Shown piece by piece: positions 1-5,282 of a stretch of DNA of 5,282 nt. A program made the position numbers and the translations under genes. Below the pieces are notes generated by a model. That model saw nothing but the letters and a program-made list of their open reading frames with translations, had not been told where the DNA came from and made no database searches. This stretch comes from Candidatus Woesearchaeota archaeon (lineage in GTDB: Archaea > Nanobdellota > Nanobdellia > Woesearchaeales > ARS49): NCBI GenBank assembly GCA_003694525.1, contig RFLK01000077.1, positions 1 through 5,282 of the forward strand, written 5' to 3'. Numbering within the stretch: the stretch's first letter is position 1; each line of letters opens with the position of its first letter.

Positions 1-11
1 AAAGAAAACAA

Positions 12-98
12 GCGCCGGTGGTCTAATGGTATGATGGCGGCCTTCCAAGAATTGAACGAAGAGAGCCGCTCGCCCGGGTTCGATTCCCGGCCGGCGCA
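12..98 (+). tRNA. tRNA-Gly (anticodon UCC), intron-containing
   Basis: All arms can be drawn by hand. The acceptor stem pairs 12-18 (GCGCCGG) with 91-97, with discriminator A98. The D arm is 21-24/32-35 around a loop containing GG. The anticodon stem pairs GCGGC (37-41) with GCCGC (65-69), and the T stem pairs CCGGG (74-78) with CCCGG (86-90) around TTCGATT. The anticodon TCC is at 44-46 and would read GGA and GGG glycine codons. A 16-nt intron (48-63) interrupts the anticodon loop between positions 37 and 38, so the mature tRNA is 71 nt before CCA is added; CCA is not encoded. The gene converges on smc, 19 bp from its stop codon. Its promoter would lie mostly left of the window. Confidence 0.96.
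48..63 (+). other. tRNA-Gly intron with bulge-helix-bulge splice motif
   Basis: The intron sits at the canonical archaeal 37/38 site. CTTC (42-45) pairs with GAAG (58-61) to form the 4-bp central helix. It is flanked by 3-nt bulges CAA (46-48) and AGA (62-64), and bounded by the anticodon stem GCGGC/GCCGC. Cutting after the second base of each bulge releases exactly 48-63 and restores a normal 7-nt loop, CTTCCAA. This is the substrate geometry expected for the archaeal splicing endonuclease. The remaining intron loop is only 9 nt with almost no internal pairing. Confidence 0.92.
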
Positions 99-110
99 TT
101 TTCAAAATTT
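99..110. terminator. Shared T-tract terminator between tRNA-Gly and smc
   Basis: The sequence TTTTCAAAATTT directly follows the tRNA-Gly 3' end. It gives a T4 run on the plus strand (99-102) and another on the minus strand (complement of 104-107), downstream of the smc stop. Oligo-T tracts are the usual intrinsic termination signal in archaea, so this short gap could end both convergent transcripts. The assignment rests on composition and position only. Confidence 0.5.
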
Positions 111-117
111 GTATGAG

Positions 118-3100
118 CTATAGCTTAAGGCCAACAACCTTACTCAAACCAGCGTTCAAATCCATGCTGACACCATATAAAATGTCCCCTTCTGCTATGA
201 GCGCATCATTGTGAGATATGACAAAATATTGCGCGTTTGAACAATACGATCTGATAAGCTTTGCAAGCTTTTCAGAATTGTGCTTGTCAAGAGCAGCATC
301 TACCTCATCAAGCACGTAAAAGCTTGCAGGCTCGTGTTCTTGCAATGCAAAAAGGAAAGAGAGTGCAGTCATAGTCTTCTCACCGCCGGAGAGAGACCTT
401 ATGTCAAGAAACTTGTTTCCAGTCAATCTGACCTTGATGCGCAAGCCTCCAGCGAACGGGTCCTTTTCATCCTCAAGCTCAAGATAAGCTTTTCCCTTTG
501 ACATCAACTGGGAGAATATCCTCTTGAACTGCGAATCTATTCCCTTCAAAGTCTCCATAAACAAGTCCTTTTTGGTAGACTCTATCTCTTCCATAAGCTT
601 CAACACATCTTCCTTCTCAGATGAGAGAACCTTCTTCTTGTCAACAAGAGAAGAATACTCCTTTTCAACAGTATCGTAAATCTCAAGAGCGCGCAAGTTC
701 ACATTACCTATGTTTGCCATCATACGCTCAAAACTGCTTATATCTTTTTTCAACTGCTCTTCGGACTTATTCATATCAAGCTCCACGCCTGAGAACTGCT
801 CAAACTCCTCTCGCAAGCCAGCAATCTCGGCTTTCACTCTAGCTTCCTCTATAGAGAGCGCGTTTAGCTGCAACTCCTCTTTTCGAGAAGACTCCTCAGT
901 CTTCAAAAGAGACATCTCACGAGCATTAACCTCATCACTCAAACGTTTGCTCTTCTCAAACAAGCCCTTGAACGCGCTGAAAAACCTAGCCTGCTCTTCC
1001 TCCTTGCTCTTAAGATCTTTCTCTGCAGACTTCACTTTGGCCTCGAGCTCCTCGAGCTCTTTCTCATAATTTGCCTTTTCAAGATCAAGCTCTGCGAGAA
1101 GCCTTGATATGTTTTCCTTATCCTTTCCAGAAATCTCATTCTCCTGAGCTTCAAGATGCTTCAACTCAGAGTCTGCGCGAACGCTCTCCTGCTCCAATTG
1201 CCTTTTCTTCTGCTCAAAAGCATTAAGCTCTGCCAGAATGCGAGGGTTTCTCATCTGAGATATCCTCTCACGAAGCTTCTCACGCTCCATCTTAACTGAC
1301 GCAAGGTCCCTTGTCTTCTCAGACAACTCGTCCTCGAGAGCGCGCAATTCCTTGTCAAGAGATGCTGACTGCTTCAAAAGCTGTTCCTTGAATGCTCTTG
1401 ACGCTTCAAGATCGCCTGTTTCAATATGCAAGCTCTTCTCCTGCTTTATTATCTCGCCTTCAAGCGCGGCCTTGAGCTCACGAACTCTGACTATGCGAGC
1501 CTCATTATCAGAACGCCTCTTTTGAATCGAAGAAAGCTCTTGCTGAGCTTTTGAAAGACGCTCCCTGACCTTTTCAAGATTTGCGGAAACTTCCTTCTCC
1601 CTAAACCCTCCAGACTTGCGATGGCGATAACCTCCAGTCATAACACCCGACGATTCGCACAAATCTCCATCGAGCGTTACCATTCTGGCATTGCCGATAC
1701 CCAACTTGCGAGCAACATCAAGGCTCTTGACCACAAGAGTCGCTCCAAAAACGTGCGAGAATGCATTCTTGAACTGAGGCTCAAAATCGACAAGATCTAT
1801 TGCAAGACCGCAAACGCCAGGCTTTTTTGAAAGCTCCTTGACGCTATCAGGAATTCTTGCAGGCTTTATCTTGTTCAAAGGCAAGAACGTTGCAGATCCG
1901 AGCTTTTCAGACCTTAGATACTTTATCGCCCTTGAAGCAGTTTTATCAGAATCGACAATCAAGCTGTGCATTCTTTGAGCAGCAGCAACTTCAAGAGCAA
2001 GAGAGTACTTTCCCTCAGAACTTGCAAGCTCTGCAACAGTGCCATAAACTTGGCCGAACAATTTTGCATTCTCTACAACCTTTTTTACAGCAATATTGCC
2101 CGAGAGACGCTCTTTTACAGAAGATTGCTTAAGCTCCAGCTTGTGCTCTTTCTCTTGCAAAGAATGAACCTCTTCCCTTAAACGAGCAAGAGAGTTCGCA
2201 TCCTTTGTATCATTGTTCAACAACTCGTTGAGCTCGAGAACAAGCTTTTTGAACTCTGCCTTCTTGCCCTTGAGCTCGTTGACCTCCTCTTTGTGAGCGT
2301 CCTCAAGCTCTTTGACCTTTGCAATCTTCTCATCAATAGTAGATACCTGAAATTCAACCTTATCCTTTTCTCTGATAAGCTGCTGTTGGCGCTCGCGCAA
2401 AGAGTGCAACTCCTTTTGAACCTGCTCTCCTTTCCTGTCAAGCTCCTCAAAACGCGCGTCAATTTCTGCCTCATCTGCAATCTTGTGCTTTTCCTTGAAT
2501 GCTCTTATCTTGTCATCAAGATCAGAAATTGTTTTTGAGAGTGCCTCGAGTTCGGCTTTTGCTGAAGCCTTCCTTTTTGCCAACTCCAAAAGACGTTCTT
2601 CAACACCTGCAGCGCTCTTTTCTATGCTCTCCCTGCGCTTTCCAATACGCTCTATCTCGCTCCTGCAAGCACTTATCCTGGACTTGCCTGTTGCAAGCTC
2701 AACACGCAAGCGCTCCACCTCTTTTTGAATCTTGACCTGCTCAATCTCTCCCTTCTGCTCAATCTCCTTGTTGATTCTTGAAATCTCCTCTTTTCTTTCT
2801 GCAATCTCAGAGCGAAGCTTATCAATCTTTGATTGAATCTTTTCAAGACGAGCCTTGAAAGATGCACTCTTCTTCTCAAGCCTGTCAAACTCTGCTTCCT
2901 TCCTATCAAGCCTTTTCTTCAAATAAGTCGCCTTGCTCTGTTCGACCCTGTCCTTCAAATTCTTATACTTTAATGCCTGATCGCGATCCTTTCTCAACTC
3001 TTTCAAATAACCCTCCCTCTCTTTTAGGATAATCTCAACCTCATTCAACCTCTCTTCGACTTTTTCAAGCTCTCTTAATGCGCGCTGCTTTTTCTCTTCG

Positions 3101-3660
3101 TACGCACCTATTCCGGATATCTCCTCTATTATCTGCCTACGCTCTACAGGACTCATCTCAACAAGACGAACAATATCCCCTTGAAGTATTATGTTATAGC
3201 CATCAGGGTCAATTCTTGCAGAACGCAAAAGCTCAATCATCTCAGAACGAGTCTTTGTAACATTGTTAATCTTATATCTTGAAGAGCCATCGCTCCTAAC
3301 AATTCTTGAAATTTTGACCTCAGAGTCTGAAACTGGGAATGCACCATCCGAATTGTCAAATACAATGCTGACCTCAGCATTTTTAGCAGGCTGCCTCGTT
3401 TTCCCTCCATTGTAGATGAGATTGGCACTCTTTTCAGCACGCAACTGCTTTGAAGAAGACTTTCCAAGAACAAAACACAAAGCGTCAATTATGTTCGACT
3501 TGCCACTTCCGTTCGGACCTATAACTACATTGAACTTGTCACCGAGCACAAGCTCAGTGTGCTTTCCAAAGCTCTTGAAGCCGTCAAGCACAAGCCTCAG
3601 AATCTTGGTTGATTTTACCCCATCCTGCTTTTGAACTGCAGGCCTTGCTTCTGCTTGCAT
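118..3660 (-). CDS. smc: Chromosome segregation ATPase SMC
   Basis: This is a complete SMC protein of 1180 residues, the usual length for archaeal and bacterial SMC. It forms a dimeric ring ATPase that compacts and helps segregate the chromosome. In order: an N-terminal head with Walker A GPNGSGKS (48-55) and Q-loop NIILQGDI (glutamine near 160); a long charged coiled coil (about 190-515); a globular hinge (about 521-688) ending in the conserved glycine-rich DGDLCESSGVMTGG; a returning coiled coil (about 690-1010); and a C-terminal head with signature LSGGEK (1090-1095) and Walker B FYVLDEVD (1114-1121, catalytic Glu1119). I chose the ATG at 3660 because a strong TATA box is centred 27-28 nt upstream, as expected for a leaderless mRNA. 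An in-frame GTG at 3672 would add four residues but lies too close to that TATA box. A polar extension of about 18 residues precedes the first head strand. The stop is TAG. A Rad50-type ATPase is excluded by the SMC hinge and the absence of a zinc-hook CXXC. Confidence 0.97.
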   Translation of the reverse strand: MQAEARPAVQKQDGVKSTKILRLVLDGFKSFGKHTELVLGDKFNVVIGPNGSGKSNIIDALCFVLGKSSSKQLRAEKSANLIYNGGKTRQPAKNAEVSIVFDNSDGAFPVSDSEVKISRIVRSDGSSRYKINNVTKTRSEMIELLRSARIDPDGYNIILQGDIVRLVEMSPVERRQIIEEISGIGAYEEKKQRALRELEKVEERLNEVEIILKEREGYLKELRKDRDQALKYKNLKDRVEQSKATYLKKRLDRKEAEFDRLEKKSASFKARLEKIQSKIDKLRSEIAERKEEISRINKEIEQKGEIEQVKIQKEVERLRVELATGKSRISACRSEIERIGKRRESIEKSAAGVEERLLELAKRKASAKAELEALSKTISDLDDKIRAFKEKHKIADEAEIDARFEELDRKGEQVQKELHSLRERQQQLIREKDKVEFQVSTIDEKIAKVKELEDAHKEEVNELKGKKAEFKKLVLELNELLNNDTKDANSLARLREEVHSLQEKEHKLELKQSSVKERLSGNIAVKKVVENAKLFGQVYGTVAELASSEGKYSLALEVAAAQRMHSLIVDSDKTASRAIKYLRSEKLGSATFLPLNKIKPARIPDSVKELSKKPGVCGLAIDLVDFEPQFKNAFSHVFGATLVVKSLDVARKLGIGNARMVTLDGDLCESSGVMTGGYRHRKSGGFREKEVSANLEKVRERLSKAQQELSSIQKRRSDNEARIVRVRELKAALEGEIIKQEKSLHIETGDLEASRAFKEQLLKQSASLDKELRALEDELSEKTRDLASVKMEREKLRERISQMRNPRILAELNAFEQKKRQLEQESVRADSELKHLEAQENEISGKDKENISRLLAELDLEKANYEKELEELEAKVKSAEKDLKSKEEEQARFFSAFKGLFEKSKRLSDEVNAREMSLLKTEESSRKEELQLNALSIEEARVKAEIAGLREEFEQFSGVELDMNKSEEQLKKDISSFERMMANIGNVNLRALEIYDTVEKEYSSLVDKKKVLSSEKEDVLKLMEEIESTKKDLFMETLKGIDSQFKRIFSQLMSKGKAYLELEDEKDPFAGGLRIKVRLTGNKFLDIRSLSGGEKTMTALSFLFALQEHEPASFYVLDEVDAALDKHNSEKLAKLIRSYCSNAQYFVISHNDALIAEGDILYGVSMDLNAGLSKVVGLKL

Positions 3661-3681
3661 ATAAGAATACACAACAATAGC

Positions 3682-3693
3682 GCTTTATAAAGC
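3682..3693 (-). promoter_or_regulatory. TATA box of smc
   Basis: GCTTTATAAAGC is a perfect 12-bp palindrome containing a strong archaeal TATA element. Its centre is 27-28 nt upstream of the smc ATG at 3660, so transcription should begin at or within a base or two of the start codon. I see no Shine-Dalgarno sequence just before that ATG (the upstream minus-strand bases are TGTGTATTCTTAT). The same CTTTATAAA core recurs before the initiator tRNA. Confidence 0.75.
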
Positions 3694-3723
3694 TTCTTGA
3701 GAGATAGGAAAATCTCTTGAGAA
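3694..3723. repeat. Imperfect inverted repeat with 20-bp-spaced direct repeats upstream of smc TATA
   Basis: TCTTGAGA occurs at 3695-3702 and again at 3715-3722, exactly 20 bp apart, about two helical turns. The same block is also an imperfect inverted repeat: AGAGAT (3700-3705) and ATCTCT (3712-3717) flank a 6-nt loop. Pairing extends outward to 3694/3723 through two wobble positions in plus-strand RNA, which become A-C mismatches in minus-strand RNA. It abuts the upstream side of the smc TATA box and follows the rnhB stop. It could be a factor-binding site for smc, part of rnhB termination, or chance in a purine/pyrimidine-biased stretch. Confidence 0.5.
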
Positions 3724-3725
3724 AA
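3709..3725 (-). terminator. Possible T-tract terminator after rnhB
   Basis: On the minus strand, T4 runs follow the rnhB TGA immediately (complement of 3722-3725) and again at the complement of 3709-3712. Archaeal intrinsic termination often uses such tracts. These are short, so some readthrough into smc is likely. Confidence 0.3.
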
Positions 3726-4373
3726 TCAAAAATCGCCCAAAGATCGCTGAAGCTTGGACAGCTTGAGCTTACGATAAGGCGCCCAGCTCTGCCTGAATAT
3801 GCCGGGATGCTCTTGCCAAAAATCCTTGAGAAAGCTCGCAGTTTTTGGATCTGAGAGGTAGCCAGATCCAAAATCAACACCCACATCAGCCTTGATCTGA
3901 TCTATTATCCTATCACGCTCAACCTTTGCCAAAATGCTTGCAGCGGCAGCTGTCAAATAATTAGCATCGGCTTTGTGCTCAACGATAAGATCAACAGGAA
4001 AATCCAGCCTTTCACGAATGAAAGACTTGTAAGAAGAAGGGTTGGTGCTTGGACAGTCAATGAAAGCTCTTTTAGGCCTGAGCTCTCTTATAAGCTCAAC
4101 AGTCTTTTCTGCCTCAAGCCAATTGAGGTTTTGCGATCCATCTGATGAGAAGAGAAACGCATCAATCTCGCAGGGCTCTGCGCGCACTATCCTAAACTCG
4201 ACATTTTCTGAGAGCGCTTTTGCAATTTCCGCCCTTCTTGCAGGAGAGAGAAGCTTGCTATCCTTAACTCCCAAGTGCTTGAGAAAATCCTCACTTTCAA
4301 CACACACCGCGCACATAACAAGAGGGCCTATAATGCAACCCCTTCCAGCCTCGTCAACCCCGCACAAACGCAT
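3726..4373 (-). CDS. rnhB: Ribonuclease HII
   Basis: The 215-residue product matches the length of archaeal RNase HII. The enzyme cleaves the RNA strand of RNA-DNA hybrids and incises at single ribonucleotides in DNA. The family opening GVDEAGRG (5-12) carries the first two acidic metal ligands, Asp7 and Glu8. The DSKLL block follows at 38-42. The remaining acidic residues are probably Asp106 (AFIDCPSTN) and Asp136 (EHKADANYL), and the AAAASILAKVERD and SGYLSDPKT blocks are intact. Two oddities: position 13, usually proline after GRG, is cysteine; and the protein ends in QRSLGDF (209-215), which resembles a PCNA-binding box. The start is an ATG preceded on the minus strand by GGAG with a 4-nt spacer; a weak TATA-like element lies 26 nt upstream. 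rnhB lies upstream of smc on the same strand with a 65-nt gap and diverges from the HPF-like gene. The stop is TGA. Confidence 0.96.
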   Translation of the reverse strand: MRLCGVDEAGRGCIIGPLVMCAVCVESEDFLKHLGVKDSKLLSPARRAEIAKALSENVEFRIVRAEPCEIDAFLFSSDGSQNLNWLEAEKTVELIRELRPKRAFIDCPSTNPSSYKSFIRERLDFPVDLIVEHKADANYLTAAAASILAKVERDRIIDQIKADVGVDFGSGYLSDPKTASFLKDFWQEHPGIFRQSWAPYRKLKLSKLQRSLGDF

Positions 4374-4377
4374 ACTA

Positions 4378-4381
4378 CTCC
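4378..4381 (-). promoter_or_regulatory. Possible short Shine-Dalgarno of rnhB
   Basis: The minus strand reads GGAG, then TAGT, then ATG. GGAG matches the archaeal anti-Shine-Dalgarno core, but the 4-nt spacer is short. It would operate only if the transcript has a leader, which conflicts with the leaderless spacing of the weak TATA element upstream. Confidence 0.35.
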
Positions 4382-4394
4382 ATAAATGCAGGCT

Positions 4395-4403
4395 CTATTA
4401 AGC
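4395..4403 (-). promoter_or_regulatory. Weak TATA-like element of rnhB
   Basis: On the minus strand the sequence is GCTTAATAG, centred about 26 nt upstream of the rnhB ATG. The spacing suits a leaderless transcript, but the match to TTTATA-type boxes is poor. A better AT-rich block at 4428-4436 also reads as TATA-like on this strand and would give a leader of about 30 nt. Confidence 0.35.
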
Positions 4404-4427
4404 TTTTACCAGATCCGGCACAGAAAT

Positions 4428-4436
4428 AAATATAAA
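4428..4436 (+). promoter_or_regulatory. TATA box of the HPF-like gene
   Basis: AAATATAAA is centred 26-27 nt upstream of the ATG at 4459, the spacing expected if transcription starts at the start codon itself. It lies in the 85-bp gap shared with divergent rnhB. Confidence 0.6.
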
Positions 4437-4439
4437 CAG

Positions 4440-4456
4440 GCTTGCTTGAGGCAAGC
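4440..4456. promoter_or_regulatory. Perfect inverted repeat at the HPF-like gene start (possible operator or hairpin)
   Basis: GCTTGC (4440-4445) and GCAAGC (4451-4456) are exact reverse complements around the 5-nt spacer TTGAG. The repeat fills the space between the TATA box and the ATG, where archaeal repressors commonly block RNA polymerase. GAGG at 4448-4451 ends 7 nt before the ATG, so in a longer leader transcript the hairpin would instead hold a Shine-Dalgarno-like sequence in its loop and stem edge. Sequence alone does not decide between these roles. Confidence 0.5.
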
Positions 4457-4458
4457 AT

Positions 4459-4800
4459 ATGATCAAACCACCAGAAATAATACAATTTGTAGGAGTATCA
4501 GACCTTCCTGCAGAAGAACAAGAAACAGTATACAGAATATCAACAGAACAATACGAGAAAATAAGACGATCAGTCAACAATCTTACTGAACTGATAGTAC
4601 ACATAAAAACATACCATACAGATGGAGAGAGAAAAAAATACTCTCTTCACGTCAGAGCAATAGTTCCAACACAAAAACCATTCGACAGCAGCAAATCGGA
4701 TGATTGGGAGCTTTCAAGGGCTCTGCACAAAGCGTTTGACGATATAAAACACCAGATAGCCCACAAGTTCCACTCGGATGTCACGAGGCCTAGAGGGTAA
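4459..4800 (+). CDS. HPF/RaiA-like ribosome-associated protein (short form)
   Basis: The 113-residue product resembles short hibernation-promoting factor / RaiA family proteins, which bind the small ribosomal subunit and inactivate or protect ribosomes when growth slows. The order of likely elements fits the family fold: strand (about 5-16), helix (19-42), strand LIVHIKTYHT (45-54), strand KKYSLHVRAIVPT (59-71), and a C-terminal helix DWELSRALHKAFDDIKHQIAHKF (82-104). The GERKKYSLHVRA block and the WELSRALHKAFDDIKHQI helix are the most family-like parts. It has only the core domain and lacks the C-terminal dimerisation domain of long HPF. The tail is basic (TRPRG). The ATG was chosen because the TATA box lies 26-27 nt upstream and the residues after it already suit the first strand. 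The gene stands alone, divergent from rnhB and convergent with tRNA-iMet. The family call comes from motif resemblance, without a profile search. Confidence 0.72.
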   Translation: MIKPPEIIQFVGVSDLPAEEQETVYRISTEQYEKIRRSVNNLTELIVHIKTYHTDGERKKYSLHVRAIVPTQKPFDSSKSDDWELSRALHKAFDDIKHQIAHKFHSDVTRPRG

Positions 4801-4821
4801 ACTCTAAGACGCAGGCAAGAT

Positions 4822-4825
4822 AAAA
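4822..4825 (-). terminator. T4 tract after initiator tRNA
   Basis: The minus strand carries TTTT 14 nt beyond the initiator tRNA 3' end, in the context CTATTTTATC. A short T-run is the typical end of an archaeal tRNA transcript. I found no comparable plus-strand T-run in the gap after the HPF-like gene. Confidence 0.4.
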
Positions 4826-4838
4826 TAGCGGGAGAAGA

Positions 4839-4913
4839 TAGCGAGGGGAGGATTTGAACCTCCGAGCTTCGGGTTATGAGCCCGACGGGAACTCCAGACT
4901 TCCCTACCCCGCT
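4839..4913 (-). tRNA. Initiator tRNA-Met (anticodon CAU)
   Basis: The 75-nt gene folds fully on the minus strand. The acceptor AGCGGGG pairs with CCTCGCT (one G-U), with discriminator A. The D stem is GGGA/TCCC, the anticodon stem TCGGG/CCCGA around CTCATAA, and the T stem GGAGG/CCTCC around TTCAAAT. The three consecutive G-C pairs at the base of the anticodon stem and the A1-U72 pair mark it as the initiator rather than the elongator. There is no intron and CCA is not encoded. It is convergent with the HPF-like gene and divergent from the partial gene on the right. Confidence 0.95.
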
Positions 4914-4937
4914 CTGCAATAAAAGCCCAAAATCAAG

Positions 4938-4947
4938 CTTTATAAAT
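4938..4947 (-). promoter_or_regulatory. TATA box of initiator tRNA-Met
   Basis: The minus strand reads ATTTATAAAG, centred about 29-30 nt upstream of the mature tRNA 5' end. This implies a transcript with a leader of a few nucleotides for RNase P to remove. The core matches the smc TATA box. Confidence 0.65.
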
Positions 4948-5003
4948 CTTGTGTTAGCAGACAACATCACCAAAGAAAAAAAGCCATTTGCGACAATAAA
5001 AAG

Positions 5004-5012
5004 TTAAAAATA
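5004..5012 (+). promoter_or_regulatory. Probable TATA box of the partial gene at the right edge
   Basis: TTAAAAATA is centred about 28 nt upstream of the ATG at 5036, again fitting a leaderless start. No purine-rich Shine-Dalgarno precedes that ATG (upstream bases are GGCCGGTTAGCACGAT). The box is less canonical than those of smc and the initiator tRNA. Confidence 0.5.
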
Positions 5013-5035
5013 CAAGGTTGGCCGGTTAGCACGAT

Positions 5036-5282
5036 ATGAAAAATCATGCAGGACAGAACATTTTACCCCCTGATGCTGCAACGCAGATATTCGCAAAGGC
5101 AAGAGAAGGAGACAAGCAGTGGGAAATAACGAAGAGAATAATTTATCAAAACACCTTGAGAGAAGCGTGGCTTACAGGGAGCTTCCTATATGAGACGCTA
5201 GTACAAGAAATATACTGCCCTGAGAAAACCTGCGAGAACGGCAGGCACAAAGGGAAAAAAAGCATTGACATAATAGTAAGAG
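5036..5282 (+). CDS. Unrecognised protein, N-terminal 82 residues (runs off the window)
   Basis: An open frame from ATG 5036 continues to the window end without a stop, giving 82 codons. It is supported as a real gene by the TATA box 28 nt upstream, its position divergent from the initiator tRNA, and balanced soluble-protein composition. It opens MKNHAGQNILPPDAATQIFA, then a charged, probably helical stretch (about 15-58, including AWLTGSFLYETLVQEIY). Next come two cysteines, C61 and C66 (YCPEKTCENGRH), with H71 close by, which could begin a metal site. It ends in a likely strand, SIDIIVR (76-82). There is no signal peptide or membrane segment in this part. I cannot assign a family. A helix with glutamates leading to an IDII strand is compatible with the start of a PD-(D/E)XK nuclease core, but this is speculative without the rest of the protein. 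Confidence 0.75.
   Translation, partial: MKNHAGQNILPPDAATQIFAKAREGDKQWEITKRIIYQNTLREAWLTGSFLYETLVQEIYCPEKTCENGRHKGKKSIDIIVR

Noticed and set aside
710..1069. Plus-strand serine-rich frame inside smc
   Set aside because: The serine and leucine richness is what the complement of coiled-coil Glu/Lys codons produces; it is a shadow of smc.
930..3100. Recurring CTC/AAG-rich motifs within smc as possible DNA repeats
   Set aside because: They reflect repeated Glu, Lys, Leu and Arg codons of the coiled coil and show no regular repeat unit.
3670..3672. GTG as the smc start
   Set aside because: It lies only about 15 nt from the TATA centre, too close for a transcript from that promoter to include it; ATG 3660 fits.
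3584..3886. Minus-strand 100-codon frame spanning the rnhB 3' end and smc 5' end
   Set aside because: It overlaps both real genes in another frame and covers the smc promoter; its composition is that of a shadow frame.
4042..4401. Plus-strand 119-codon frame opposite rnhB
   Set aside because: It is antisense to all the conserved RNase HII motifs, with no recognisable domain and no promoter of its own.
118..4800. Stop-codon reassignment
   Set aside because: TAG, TGA and TAA each end one complete gene at a sensible protein length, so nothing here suggests recoding.
4647..4973. Minus-strand 108-codon open frame opposite the HPF-like gene and initiator tRNA
   Set aside because: It reads through the initiator tRNA and is antisense to a better-supported gene with its own promoter.
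1..5282. CRISPR array, insertion sequence or prophage remnants
   Set aside because: I saw no regularly spaced repeats, transposase motifs, terminal inverted repeats or duplicated tRNA ends in the window.

Overview
The window reads as ordinary chromosomal DNA from an archaeon. Four things support this: a tRNA-Gly with a 16-nt intron in a canonical bulge-helix-bulge fold; an initiator tRNA with an A1-U72 pair and no encoded CCA; an archaeal-type RNase HII; and TATA boxes centred about 26-28 nt upstream of several start codons, which suggests leaderless mRNAs. The short HPF-like protein and compact spacing would fit a DPANN-type genome, but that placement is only a guess.

Layout from left to right. 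tRNA-Gly(UCC) lies on the plus strand at 12-98. It converges on smc, which fills 118-3660 on the minus strand and encodes a full-length 1180-residue SMC ATPase. Upstream of smc on the same strand is rnhB (3726-4373), encoding RNase HII; a 65-nt gap between them holds smc's own TATA box and a repeat structure. rnhB diverges from a 113-codon HPF/RaiA-like gene at 4459-4800 on the plus strand, and their 85-bp gap carries both promoters and a perfect 6-bp inverted repeat next to the hpf start. The initiator tRNA-Met is on the minus strand at 4839-4913, convergent with hpf and divergent from a last gene. That gene starts at 5036 on the plus strand and runs off the window edge; I do not recognise it.

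The genes are housekeeping functions: chromosome organisation (SMC), removal of RNA from RNA-DNA hybrids (RNase HII), ribosome hibernation or protection (HPF-like), and translation (two tRNAs). rnhB and smc could be partly cotranscribed, but smc appears to have its own promoter. No kleisin (scpA) or scpB gene lies beside smc in this window. No stretch over 300 bp lacks a gene.

I see no clear undescribed multi-gene system. The items most worth a second look are the unrecognised partial gene at the right edge, the palindrome at the hpf start, the terminal PCNA-box-like sequence and unusual GRGC motif of RNase HII, and the repeat upstream of the smc TATA box.
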